A stretch of DNA of 64,000 bases from Zavarzinella sp. GTDB taxonomy: Bacteria > Planctomycetota > Planctomycetia > Gemmatales > Gemmataceae. A model generated the notes under the pieces. It was not told where the DNA came from and did not search any database. It was given only the letters and a program-made list of their open reading frames with translations. Below, piece by piece: positions 19,244-28,347 of this stretch (position 1 is its first letter; each line of letters begins with the position of its first letter). The stretch spans positions 310,001 to 374,000 of the forward strand of contig JAWKTI010000001.1 in NCBI GenBank assembly GCA_041399155.1. Reading direction: 5' to 3'. The translations under genes were made by a program, and so were the position numbers.

Positions 19244-20847
19244 TTCTTTTTGCCTTTAGCAGGGGGTGTTCTGTTAACCAACTCCGTAAATGAATCTGTT
19301 TGTTTCTGCCACAGTTCACTGAGTTCCTTCACTTTTTCTGGCATTTCCCGGGCCTTATTGTGCTGTTCTGCACGATCGGTTTTCATATCGTAAAGCTCCC
19401 ATGGATCGCCCGCCGAAGCAACCAGTTTCCAATCACCCACGCGAATAGCCTTATGGTCATCGTGTAGCCACCAGAGAAAATCCCGTTCGATCAAGATATC
19501 CTTTGCCAGGGCCGGTGCGATACTTTTGCCTGGTGCTGCAGGGATGGGCACGCCATTCCAGTCTTTGGGTTTGTCGATTTTCGTCAGATCCAGAACCGTG
19601 GGAACGAAGTCGATAAAGTGAGCGGGTGTGGTCCGCAACTCACCCTTCGCGTGGATACCAGCAGGCCAGTGAACGATGAATGGAGTGCTGATTCCACCTT
19701 CGTGGAGCCACGTCTTATGTCTGCGGTAGGGAGTATTGCATGCGCTTGCAAATCCCGGCCCAAGGCAAAGGTACGATGCAGAACTTCCCGGTGATGCTGC
19801 AGGATCGTGGCCGCCGTCCCGCACCATGATTTCCGAACTGGCACCATTGTCCGATGCAAACAGAATAATCGTGTTGTCCAGAGCGTTCATCACCTTGAGT
19901 TGCTTGATCACTCGACCGATCTCCCTGTCCATGCGATCTATCATCGCGGCATGGATCGCCATCTTGGTTGCTTGAAATGTGCGCTGTTCCTGGGTGAGTT
20001 CACTCCAGGGTAACGGGCGATCGACTTCACCGGAGCCCAGTTTTTTGAACGCATCCGGGAAACGATAGGGTGGTCCCACATTCTGTTCCAGAGCAGACAG
20101 GCTTGTGTTCACAATGCCGAGTTCTTTCTGACGAGCAAATCGAGATTCGCGGAGTTTGTTCCAACCTTCAGCATACTTACCTTCGTATTTTGCAATGTCT
20201 TCCGGTAATGCGTGAAGCGGGAAATGTGGCGCATGAAAGGCCAGGTAATGGAAGAACGGCTTATTTGAATGATTCGCTGCATGATCCTTCAGACACGCGA
20301 TGGCATGATCGGCAGTTGCAATGGTCAGGTAATAACCTTTTTCGTCTGCGAGTGGCTTTATGGGAACATCGTTCAGCAGGCTGCCACGTGCGGTGAAAAA
20401 GTTTCCAGGGCTGTTGATCGTGAGTGCACTGTCAAAGCCACCATCGAGGGTTTTGCCATCAATGTGCCATTTGCCGCTATGATAGCTGCGGTAGCCCGCA
20501 GATCGCAAGAAATCGGGCAATAATCGTGCCCAGGCTTGTCTGATTCCACGCACGCCACCACCTGGTACGCCGGGCAACTTGTCGCGATGAATCTGCTGCG
20601 GATAGTAGCCACTTAAGAGTGCACCCCGCGAGGGCCAGCAGCGCGTCGAATTGTAGAACTGTGTGAAGCGAAGTCCATTTTTCGCCAGAGCATCGAGATT
20701 CGGTGTGGCGATTTCCCCACCATAGCAGCCAAGGTCGGAAAATCCGAGATCATCTGCCAGAATCAAAACAATATTGGGTTTGGGTGCAGCGTTGAGAACT
20801 GAACAGCAACCATGGAACAGGAAGATGATCCAGAGTTTCTTTAACAT
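19240..20847 (-). CDS. Secreted sulfatase (arylsulfatase type)
   Basis: A 535-residue type I sulfatase that would hydrolyse sulfate esters outside the cytoplasm. An N-terminal signal peptide (cleavage near LNAAPK) is followed by NIVLILADDLG with metal-binding Asp32/Asp33 and by the signature CWPSRGALLSG, in which Cys70 would be converted to formylglycine. The later DNGASSE segment fits a second metal-binding site. Size and motif order match the arylsulfatase A/choline-sulfatase superfamily. Active enzyme requires a formylglycine-generating enzyme; the only FGE-like sequence in the window is the broken gene close by, so a working one must be elsewhere. The gene is coupled by ATGA to the deiodinase-like nitroreductase. 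Substrate unknown, probably a sulfated polysaccharide or aromatic sulfate. Confidence 0.9.
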   Translation of the reverse strand: MLKKLWIIFLFHGCCSVLNAAPKPNIVLILADDLGFSDLGCYGGEIATPNLDALAKNGLRFTQFYNSTRCWPSRGALLSGYYPQQIHRDKLPGVPGGGVRGIRQAWARLLPDFLRSAGYRSYHSGKWHIDGKTLDGGFDSALTINSPGNFFTARGSLLNDVPIKPLADEKGYYLTIATADHAIACLKDHAANHSNKPFFHYLAFHAPHFPLHALPEDIAKYEGKYAEGWNKLRESRFARQKELGIVNTSLSALEQNVGPPYRFPDAFKKLGSGEVDRPLPWSELTQEQRTFQATKMAIHAAMIDRMDREIGRVIKQLKVMNALDNTIILFASDNGASSEIMVRDGGHDPAASPGSSASYLCLGPGFASACNTPYRRHKTWLHEGGISTPFIVHWPAGIHAKGELRTTPAHFIDFVPTVLDLTKIDKPKDWNGVPIPAAPGKSIAPALAKDILIERDFLWWLHDDHKAIRVGDWKLVASAGDPWELYDMKTDRAEQHNKAREMPEKVKELSELWQKQTDSFTELVNRTPPAKGKKK

Positions 20848-21444
20848 GTTGTGTTCATCTCCATGGGAGTCACTGTTAGAAGCAGGTTGTCAGTCTAGTT
20901 ATGGGCAACACAATATCCAGTATTTTCCCACTTGAACCATACCCCGTCTGCAAAGTGCGTCTTTGCGGTATTTCAAAATCCTTTTACATATCACCGATTC
21001 AGGGCCATCAGGTCTGCAGGTCTGGGTGAAGATACATACCGCACGTCAGGAATTCCTTGGCAAAACAGGACCTACGCAATTGGATTGATTCTTGGTACGG
21101 CAAGAAACAATGAAGGGCAGATGCAGAGGAGGAAGTTGCACATGTTGTTGCCCCAGTTCCAATCGAATCCCGACTTGATATCCAACAGCAGTCATCCACC
21201 ACAGTCGAAAGAACTTCTTCTTTCCGTGACTGCTGAGAAATGACAGAACTTTCTACGTTTCTGACAAACTCGTCCAGATTTTGGGGTTTTAGTAGGTTGT
21301 GTCATGTGTCATTTGTCAGAGGTGTTATTTTTGAGATGATTTACATTTTCAACCAATCGTATCAGACTGTGGTTCTCAAGTGTGTAAAAGTTCGATCAGT
21401 TCATCAGGTAGTTCATGGGTGGCTTGTTTAAGATCGGCGGGTAA
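20848..21444. other. Intergenic region, no confident gene
   Basis: About 600 bases. The part next to 20847 must hold the sulfatase promoter, but I see no clear -35/-10 pair. On the minus strand at 21382-21444, directly after and in frame with the TAA of the small gene ending at 21445, a short readable tail occurs (PADLKQATHELPDELIELL, then stop), which looks like the end of a decayed protein. The rest shows no coding pattern. Confidence 0.3.
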
Positions 21445-21609
21445 TTAACCCAGTGGTGGGCCAAAGGGAATGATTATCTCATAATAGCCGCATTCATGGG
21501 CATGTAATTTTGGCTGAATGATCGGATTACCCAACCGTTCTTCCAGCTCAACCTCCTTAACAAAAAGATCTTGAGTATCTTGATCACCTTGCTTGACAAC
21601 ACCAATCAT
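21445..21609 (-). CDS. Small protein overlapping an integrase-like tail
   Basis: A 54-residue frame starting at ATG 21609, whose first bases overlap the TGA of the upstream frame as ATGA (21606-21609). The peptide begins MIGVVKQGDQDTQDLFVKE and ends HAHECGYYEIIIPFGPPLG. The overlap suggests it was once translated together with the integrase-like protein. I do not recognise a family. It may itself be truncated, because readable sequence continues in frame after its stop. Confidence 0.4.
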   Translation of the reverse strand: MIGVVKQGDQDTQDLFVKEVELEERLGNPIIQPKLHAHECGYYEIIIPFGPPLG

Positions 21610-21861
21610 CCTGCAGCCTGTTCCCAAGGAAGGGAATCTTCCGACAGTTGTTTCGGTGCTTGTTGGTGCTGAGCTGTACTCACTGTAACCAATGATTTAA
21701 TGGCGGCTTTGATTGCGTCTGGCATTTGCGGCCAGGCAGTGATAATGGCAGCCAGATCATTGGCATCTGACTGCGAAAAAAGAGGTGCAACACTGGGTGC
21801 AACAGGTCGATTCAATTCGTCGTAAGTGCCTGCAGAATAAGTAGTTTGCGAATCTGAAATA
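21606..21861 (-). pseudogene. Probable C-terminal tail of a tyrosine integrase
   Basis: A minus-strand frame whose last ~75 codons read YDELNRPVAPSVAPLF, then DANDLAAIITAWPQMPDAI and KAAIKSLVTV. This pattern (acidic linker, then a helix with A-W-P-x-x-P-x-x-I-K) resembles the C-terminal extension of planctomycete site-specific integrases as I remember them, but the catalytic R-H-R-Y core is absent. Upstream the frame runs straight into the antisense of a tRNA fragment (21862-21908), so the rest of the gene has been lost. The position beside a tRNA piece is what is expected of an integrase end at an attachment site. The family call is inference. Confidence 0.4.
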
Positions 21862-21908
21862 ACGGTTTGCAAAACCGTCATTCCCCGGTTCGAATCCGGG
21901 CGAGGCCT
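21862..21908 (+). tRNA. 3' half of tRNA-Cys (GCA), likely attachment-site remnant
   Basis: The anticodon arm is perfect: ACGGT (21862-21866), loop TTGCAAA with anticodon GCA, ACCGT (21874-21878). The T arm is perfect: CCCGG, loop TTCGAAT, CCGGG (21884-21900). The 3' acceptor strand CGAGGCC (21901-21907) is followed by T at the discriminator position, which is the identity base for tRNA-Cys. The matching 5' acceptor strand (GGCCTCG) and a D arm are absent in the preceding ~100 bases, so this is not a working tRNA. A 3' tRNA fragment of this extent is the classic duplicate left by integration of a mobile element into a tRNA gene. CCA is not encoded. Confidence 0.75.
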
Positions 21909-22067
21909 CTGGTTTTTCTCTTCTTCAGCGGTGATTATCTTTCCGCAAACATAGTCTATTAAAGTACTTACGTCGATCACAAAACGACCAAAACGTCCGC
22001 TTTTGTATCCAATAGTGGGATCATGATCGCTATCCGACTATCAATGCTCTAAAGAGTTTGGGAGCAG

Positions 22068-22829
22068 ATGACGATGGCGGAAAATTCAGTCGACAAAGGA
22101 GCAGTTTTAATTACTGGTGCCACCGGTGGCGTGGGAAGTGCCCTTGCAGAACTGTTACACTCCCAGGGTTTCCCACTGTTTCTTGCGGGGCGCAATGCGG
22201 AAAAATTGCAGGCATTGGGGCAGCGTTTAAACGCACCCTACTGGGTAGGAGATCTTACGGAAAGCCTTGCAGCACAGACAGTTGTGGAAAAATGCCTGGA
22301 GCACCATGGGCAATTGTCTGGCGTGGCACATTGCGTGGGGTCGTTTGTGTTGAAACCAGCCCACCTGACTTCGGATGAAGATTGGGATAACACAATTGCT
22401 ATTAACCTGACCAGTGCCTTTCGCTTGGTGCGTGCCAGTGTGAAGGCGATGAAAGGCAGCGGATCGATTGCTCTGGTCTCTTCCGTGGCTGCCCGCTTTG
22501 GCCTGGCGAACCACGAAGCGATTGGTGCCGCAAAGGCTGGGATTATTGGCCTGACGTTGTCTGCTGCGGCCACCTATGCTGCTCGTGGCATCCGTGTAAA
22601 TTGCGTGGCACCTGGATTAGTGCAAACACCGTTGACACAAGGACTTACAGCAAATGAAACCTCTCGGAAAATTTCAACTGCGATGCACCCCGTGGGGCGA
22701 CTTGGTGAACCAGGCGATGTTGCCCGCGTGCTCGCACTATTGCTCGATCCACAGAATAGCTGGCTGACTGGTCAAGTAATTGGCGTCGATGGGGGGATGG
22801 GTTCATTGCGATCTACGCACAAAGTGTGA
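22068..22829 (+). CDS. SDR-family oxidoreductase lacking the catalytic Tyr
   Basis: A 253-residue short-chain dehydrogenase/reductase with a Rossmann nucleotide site (LITGATGGVGSALAEL near residues 14-29) and the usual SDR C-terminal segments (GIRVNCVAPGLVQTPL; WLTGQVIGVDGG). The active-site Ser is present in VSSVAARF (~140), but in the YxxxK position the sequence is IGAAK: residue 152 is Ile and Lys156 is retained. It may therefore use a different acid/base or be a non-canonical SDR; a nearby His (NHEA) could substitute. A GGAG lies 4 bases before the ATG at 22068; the ATG at 22074 (MAEN) with longer spacing is equally possible. No operon partner: the next gene is convergent. Substrate unknown. 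Confidence 0.85.
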   Translation: MTMAENSVDKGAVLITGATGGVGSALAELLHSQGFPLFLAGRNAEKLQALGQRLNAPYWVGDLTESLAAQTVVEKCLEHHGQLSGVAHCVGSFVLKPAHLTSDEDWDNTIAINLTSAFRLVRASVKAMKGSGSIALVSSVAARFGLANHEAIGAAKAGIIGLTLSAAATYAARGIRVNCVAPGLVQTPLTQGLTANETSRKISTAMHPVGRLGEPGDVARVLALLLDPQNSWLTGQVIGVDGGMGSLRSTHKV

Positions 22830-23079
22830 GTGATTTCTCATTTTTTGCGTCATTTATGCAGTATCGTAATGTTCTTCTAATTTTTTTGAAAATTTCTTAA
22901 CTGCTTTCAAAACAAGAACTTACGTTCGTTTTCAAAGAAATTCCTTGAAAAAATCCAAAAATAAGTGATCAATTGAACAAGCTCAAGGATATATTATATA
23001 GAAGTGGAAATAATTTCACTATAACTGTTCTTTGACAATTCGATTTTTCCTAGTCTCACCTTCTGGTAGGGAGTCCGGA

Positions 23080-24237
23080 TTATTGGGGCTGGGATGTGGC
23101 TTGTTTGAAGATTAGCTTGCTGGCAAGTTTTTTCATCTTTATTCCCAGTGGTCGCAGCTTGCGATAGGGGAAGAGCATCGCCAGCAGGCCCACGAAGATG
23201 GCCATTGCCAGTTGCTGATTGGTGAATTCCCGCTGCACATACTGAATGATATCCGGGCGGTGTACTGGTGCCTGCATATCCGCTTTGCCAAAGAAGACAT
23301 CTTCAAAGCCTGGTCGTGGGGTGGAACGGTCTTCAAATTCTGTCAGTCGCATGCCAATCTCATTGCTGTTGGCCGGAAACATGAGATCTTTGGTCAACTG
23401 CTCGCGGGTTTCTTTGCTCAGTGCATCACTCCACACAGTTTTGGCAGGCCAGGCTTTTGTGGAATCGCCCAGAAAACCTTCCACACGCTCCTCGCCAATG
23501 AAGTAGACCCGCAACATCCGTGGGGGATAATTCCCACCGTAGGGGCGAGGCACAGGTGGCTCTTTGTAAGGATAAAACGGCTTGTCGGTCTGAAAAGAGA
23601 TCCGCAATGCCTTGGCCTGCACCATGATTTCCTTATCGAGTGTGGCGTCAGCTGGGATTTTAAACGCAGTGATGAACCATTTCTTCTGTACGTAATGGTC
23701 GATCCACGGCTTCAATTTGTCGGAAACAGGATACTTATGATCTGCCAACCACTTGGTTAATGCATCGGCATTGGAGGCTTCCAGAATGGCACTATCTAAT
23801 CCTGCAACCCGTTGTTCGGCAAGCACTTGCACACCACCTGCAGGTGCAGGATAATCCATGGTCGCAGATTTTTCCGATCCACAACCACAACCCATTTTGG
23901 GTGGGGCCGTGCGGGCCTGCTGCACAATCTTGGGCGCTGTCAATGTTTTCAGCGAATCGAACACTGTTGCACCCACTTCACCCAGTTCTGGTTTCGTTGG
24001 AGTGGGTACCAGAAAGCCAAACTCTTTGGCATTGGTTTCGAACGTAGCAGAACGAATAAAGTGTTCTGTTTTCGTTTCGGCATTCCACAAGATCAGTGCA
24101 GTTTCGTCTGCTGCACGGATAGCATCTTTGGGATCCATCGGCGCAATCGCACAGGCATGAACATGGTTTGGCGGGAAAGCCAGATTCAAAACGGAAAAGA
24201 AACTTCCCACCAAGGCGATCGAAAAAATAACTTTCAT
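23080..24237 (-). CDS. DUF2330 protein, exported and membrane-anchored
   Basis: A 385-residue protein with a signal peptide (cleavage probably near HVHA), followed by CAIAPMDPKDAIRAADETAL, which is the recognisable start of DUF2330 proteins. A short Cys motif, GCGCGSEKS, follows near residue 120. Near the C-terminus a hydrophobic helix (AMAIFVGLLAMLFPY) followed by a basic tail suggests a single-pass membrane anchor with the main domain outside the cytoplasm. The function of DUF2330 is unknown. The gene precedes no obvious partner; mutS2 lies upstream on the same strand, 27 bases away. Confidence 0.75.
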   Translation of the reverse strand: MKVIFSIALVGSFFSVLNLAFPPNHVHACAIAPMDPKDAIRAADETALILWNAETKTEHFIRSATFETNAKEFGFLVPTPTKPELGEVGATVFDSLKTLTAPKIVQQARTAPPKMGCGCGSEKSATMDYPAPAGGVQVLAEQRVAGLDSAILEASNADALTKWLADHKYPVSDKLKPWIDHYVQKKWFITAFKIPADATLDKEIMVQAKALRISFQTDKPFYPYKEPPVPRPYGGNYPPRMLRVYFIGEERVEGFLGDSTKAWPAKTVWSDALSKETREQLTKDLMFPANSNEIGMRLTEFEDRSTPRPGFEDVFFGKADMQAPVHRPDIIQYVQREFTNQQLAMAIFVGLLAMLFPYRKLRPLGIKMKKLASKLIFKQATSQPQ

Positions 24238-24264
24238 CTCGGCCTCGCAAATAATAATGAAGAA

Positions 24265-26193
24265 TTAAGAAGCAGGTGCTTCCGGATAAACATCGTCCAT
24301 TGTAGTTTCCCACTGACCGATGCCAATGGAGATTACCACAATCCCTTTGCGATGGTCAACACGAGACACTTTGGCGGTGTTGCGAAACCGTGCCGAATAG
24401 ACCGTGCTGCCCGCCTGCAAGGTCTGCCGCCACCGTTTTACTTCTTCCTCTCTGCGGGCCTGACGCTGCAGCTCATTCAGTTGTGCCTGGTATTCCTGTT
24501 TCTGGCGATCCGCTTCCGCCTGGCGTGCCAGTGCTTCCGCGCGGGCTTTTTCCGCATCTTCGCGAAGTGCCTGCAGGCGTTGCATTTCGGGGAGTTTGCC
24601 TTTCTTCCGCCGCGTGTAGTGGTGGGCACGTTTCAAAATACTTTTGGGCAGTTTTAGTCTGCGGGCAATTTTTAAGGCGTTGCTCATCCCAAACTGGCCG
24701 ATGTGTAGGCGATAGGTTGGCCGTAATGTTTCCAGATCGAATTCAACTGCAGCATTCTCTGCGCGGTCGTTGGTAAAGGCATAGGTTTTCAGATCACCCA
24801 GGTGGGTGGTGACAATCGCCCGACAGCCCAACTCTGCCAGAAAGTCCAGAATTGCCCGGCCCAACGCGGCACCTTCGTGGGGATCGGTACCAGCACCCAC
24901 TTCATCGAGCATAATCAGTGATCTGGAAGTAGCCTGGGCAAAAATGGTCGACATGCGGGAAATGTGAGAGCTGAACGTGCTGAGCGATTGTTCGATACTT
25001 TGCTCGTCGCCGATATCGGCAAAAATATGATCGAATATCGGCACGCAACTGCCTTCGGCTGCGGGAATCATCATCCCGCACATCGCCATCACGGAAAGCA
25101 GTCCCGTGGTCTTTAGTGTGACGGTTTTTCCACCCGTATTTGGGCCGGTAATGATCAACAGATCGAAGCCGTTTCCCAGGCGAATATCAATTGGTACCAC
25201 CTTGCGTTGGGTTCCCGGACTGCCATCTGCCTTCGGTGGAATGGTTTCGTGCCGGAACAGATGTTCCAGCAGTGGGTGGCGGGCGACACGCAGCCACAGC
25301 CGACCTTCTGTATTCATCTCCGGTGGGTACATCTTGTAATCGAGTGCGTGCCTTGCCTTCGCCGTAATCAGATCGGTGCGTGCCATAATGTCCAGCGCGG
25401 CACCGGCTGGGCGAGCGTATTTGCCCACGTGGGCAGATAGTTTTCGCAATATGCGTTTGATTTCGCGATCTTCTTCGCCTTTCAGAACCACCCGTTCTGC
25501 AGAAAAGCGGGAAATGGAAGCGGGTTCGATATAAATTGTCTCGCCGGTGCTGCTGGTGCGGTGCACCACCCCGGGTACTTTCTGGCGATGATTGGCTGCC
25601 ACTGCCAGCACATAATGATCGCCATTCACGGTGGCATTCTGAAAACGAAGCACTTCGCGCAGTTTGGGATCGCGCAACAGGCGTTTTAATTCCTGTTGTA
25701 CTTTCTCATCCACCTGAAACAGTTTTTGTCGGATTTCGGCTAATTCGGGGCTGGCACCATCAAGAACGTTGCCACGGCCATCAATGGAAGAAGTGATATT
25801 TTTGGCCAGCGTGCCCATATCTTCGATGGGTGCCAGCAACTCCAGCAACCGGTGGTGCCGGGCATCGATTCGCATGCGATAGCGATAGAAGGCACCAGTT
25901 GCCAGAAAAATATCCGATACCTGCAATAACTGCTCTTCTGTCAGCATCGTGCCAATCATGGCCCGCTTCAACAGTAGTCGTACATCGCGAATGCCTTGCA
26001 GTGGTGGTGCCTGCCCTTGTGTCAGTACATCCACCATTTCGGTGACCAGGCCAATTTCGTGGCGAACTTTCTCCAAGTTCTGCATTGGTTCCAGTTGTTG
26101 CACCAGATCCACACCAATGGATGTAACCGCATACCCACTGACAATGTCCAGCAGTTTATTGAAACCGATCAGACCTAGTGTGTGTGAATCCAT
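24265..26193 (-). CDS. mutS2: MutS2-type DNA-binding ATPase without Smr domain
   Basis: A 642-residue MutS2 homologue. The MutS-type core is intact: Walker A GPNTGGKT at about 350-357, Walker B region MLDEVGAGTDPHEGAALG. A long charged coiled coil rich in EARQ lies near the end (about 530-600). Typical MutS2 is ~780 residues and ends in an Smr domain used for nucleic-acid or ribosome-associated cleavage; here the protein stops after a short beta-rich tail, so that domain is missing. MutS2 is linked to suppression of homologous recombination or rescue of collided ribosomes in other bacteria. The MDSHTL start at 26193 is preferred because the earlier in-frame ATG at 26238 lies on the typA stop codon. 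Same strand and close to typA, possibly co-transcribed. Confidence 0.88.
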   Translation of the reverse strand: MDSHTLGLIGFNKLLDIVSGYAVTSIGVDLVQQLEPMQNLEKVRHEIGLVTEMVDVLTQGQAPPLQGIRDVRLLLKRAMIGTMLTEEQLLQVSDIFLATGAFYRYRMRIDARHHRLLELLAPIEDMGTLAKNITSSIDGRGNVLDGASPELAEIRQKLFQVDEKVQQELKRLLRDPKLREVLRFQNATVNGDHYVLAVAANHRQKVPGVVHRTSSTGETIYIEPASISRFSAERVVLKGEEDREIKRILRKLSAHVGKYARPAGAALDIMARTDLITAKARHALDYKMYPPEMNTEGRLWLRVARHPLLEHLFRHETIPPKADGSPGTQRKVVPIDIRLGNGFDLLIITGPNTGGKTVTLKTTGLLSVMAMCGMMIPAAEGSCVPIFDHIFADIGDEQSIEQSLSTFSSHISRMSTIFAQATSRSLIMLDEVGAGTDPHEGAALGRAILDFLAELGCRAIVTTHLGDLKTYAFTNDRAENAAVEFDLETLRPTYRLHIGQFGMSNALKIARRLKLPKSILKRAHHYTRRKKGKLPEMQRLQALREDAEKARAEALARQAEADRQKQEYQAQLNELQRQARREEEVKRWRQTLQAGSTVYSARFRNTAKVSRVDHRKGIVVISIGIGQWETTMDDVYPEAPAS

Positions 26194-26237
26194 GGCACAA
26201 TGAGGGGAGGAGCCTTGAAAAAGTTCGCAGGTGGGCA

Positions 26238-28075
26238 TTAGCCCCCACGTCGGCCTGCTTTTTTACGGTCCGATTCTTTCAGCAGAATCTTCCGCAGTCG
26301 AATGGCGGTGGGGGTTACTTCCACTAATTCATCGTCTTCGATATATTCCAGGGCCGCTTCCAGATCGAACTGGCGTGGCTGTTTCAGCACCGTTTTAATT
26401 TCGGCGTTGGCGTTGCGGATGTTGGTTAGCTTTTTCTCGCGGCAGACGTTTACTGGCAAGTCATTATCCCGCACATGCTGGGCTACCAACTGGCCTTCGT
26501 AAACCGGTTCCATTGGTGCCACAAACATCACCCCACGTTCCTGCAGATCTTCCAGTGCGTATGCAGTTGCTTTGGCGGTTTCCGTTGAGATCATCACGCC
26601 GTTCAAACGACTGGGCAGTGCTGGTTTCACCGGCTGATATTCATGAAACGTATGGTGGACAATCGCCATTCCGCTGGTGGCGGTCATCAGGCGAGTCCGT
26701 AATCCAATCAGGCCGCGTGCGGGAATGGTAAACTCCAGGTGGGCAAGACTTTCACCGGAATCCATCGACATCAGTTGGCCCTGACGTTCCAGCACCTGAG
26801 CCATCACGGAGCCCACATGGTTGCCGGGAACATCGACCACCAGGTGCTCCACGGGTTCCATCTTCACGCCATCGATTTCGCGAATAATCACGCGGGGTTT
26901 GCCTACGGACAGTTCGTAACCTTCCCGGCGGATCGTTTCCAGCAGAATGGTCAGGTGGAGCAGACCACGGCCAGAAACAATGTATTCTTCCCCACGGTCG
27001 CTGGGGCGGACTCGCAAGGCGATATTTCGCTGTAACTCTTTATCAAGCCGGTCTTTCAATTCACGACTGGTAAGCGGTTTGCCATCCTGACCAGTAAATG
27101 GCGAATCGTTGATCCGGAATACCATGTCCAGGGTGGGCTCATCGATTTTCACGGGTGGCATCGCTTCGGGATGATCCACATCGGTCACGGTATCGCCGAT
27201 ATCCACATCATCCAGCCCAACCAAAGCGACAATGTCGCCAGCGGAAAGCGATTCCACTTCTTTTTGCCCAGTCTCTCGTATTCCAGCACCTGGACGATGG
27301 TGTCGTCGATGATACGGCCATCTTTCTGCTTGATCAGTTTGACCCGCTGGTTCTTTTTGACGGTACCGCGGTTGATCTTTCCGACGGCAATTCGCCCCAC
27401 GTAATCACTGTATTCCAGCGATACAACCTGCATCTGCAAGGGGCCATCCATGGTCACCACAGGCGGGTCGATTTTTTCCAGAATCGCATCGAACAGTGGG
27501 TGCAGGTCGGTGCCAGGCTTGCTCAGATCGCGGGTGGCGATGCCCTGTTTGCCAGAAGCATAAATCAGGGGGAAGTCCATCGTTGCATCATCCGCGCCCA
27601 ATTCCATGAACAGGTCAAAGATCATGTTGTGGACATCAGGAATACGTGCATCGGGGCGGTCGATCTTGTTGATCACCACCACCGGCTTCAGTTTCTTTTC
27701 GAATGCTTTGCGAAGTACGAACCGCGTTTGTGGCAGTGGACCTTCCGCGGCATCGACCAGCAGAAAGACCCCGTCGGCCATCAACAGAATCCGCTCGACT
27801 TCCCCGCCGAAATCGGCGTGGCCGGGCGTATCCATGAGATTGACTTTGATGTTGCCTAAACGGATGGCAATATTTTTGCCTAAAATGGTAATCCCACGCT
27901 CTCGTTCGAGATCGTTTGAGTCCATAATGAGGCCATGCTGGCCCCCCACCAATTTGTCCAGTTCTTCAGAGCGAAACTGGCCCGATTGGCGTAACATTTG
28001 ATCCACCATGGTGGTTTTGCCATGGTCAACGTGGGCAATAACTGCCAAGTTCCTAATATCTTGACGCGGCTGCAT
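26238..28075 (-). CDS. typA: Ribosome-associated GTPase TypA/BipA, interrupted by a one-base frameshift
   Basis: Two frames together encode an otherwise complete TypA of about 612 residues (family ~605). The 5' part (28075 to ~27266) has GHVDHGKTT-type P-loop AHVDHGKTT, the ERERGITI switch, DTPGHADF and NKIDRPDA. The 3' part (27257 frame to 26238) has the EF-G-like domain and the TypA C-terminus (GRGLLHLTILLET, RGLIGLRTRL). They join exactly at a run of five T on the plus strand (27261-27265); one more base restores ...LGKKEVESLSAGD. TypA acts on the 30S/70S ribosome in stress and assembly. A CAAAAAG run is present but is a poor -1 slippage site because the first base does not match, so a sequencing error or fresh mutation is more likely than programmed frameshifting. 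Confidence 0.85.
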
Positions 28076-28347
28076 AAAAAAGCGCTAAATCCTTCCGTTC
28101 GATACGATCTTGCAAGAACAATATTAATTGTAGGAACGTTTGGGCTTTCTGCGAGTGGGGAAAATGGGATGGAAAAGTGGCATTTTGCCCACTTATTTAT
28201 TTCTGTGCAGTATATTTGCCGACATTCGCCCACGGAGCACGTTGCAATAAATAGCAATTCGGCTATATAGCTGATCTGTTTTGAAAGTGTTTCCTAAAGG
28301 GACTTTAAGCTGAACGATTGTAAACCCGCTATCCGGAAGTAAATAAC

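Noticed and set aside
21862..21908. Complete tRNA-Cys gene
   Set aside because: No 5' acceptor strand or D arm precedes the anticodon arm in the expected distance, so only the 3' half is present.
27261..27265. Programmed -1 frameshifting in typA
   Set aside because: The coding-strand C AAA AAG does not allow good P-site re-pairing and no hairpin was recognised downstream; a missing base explains the data more simply.
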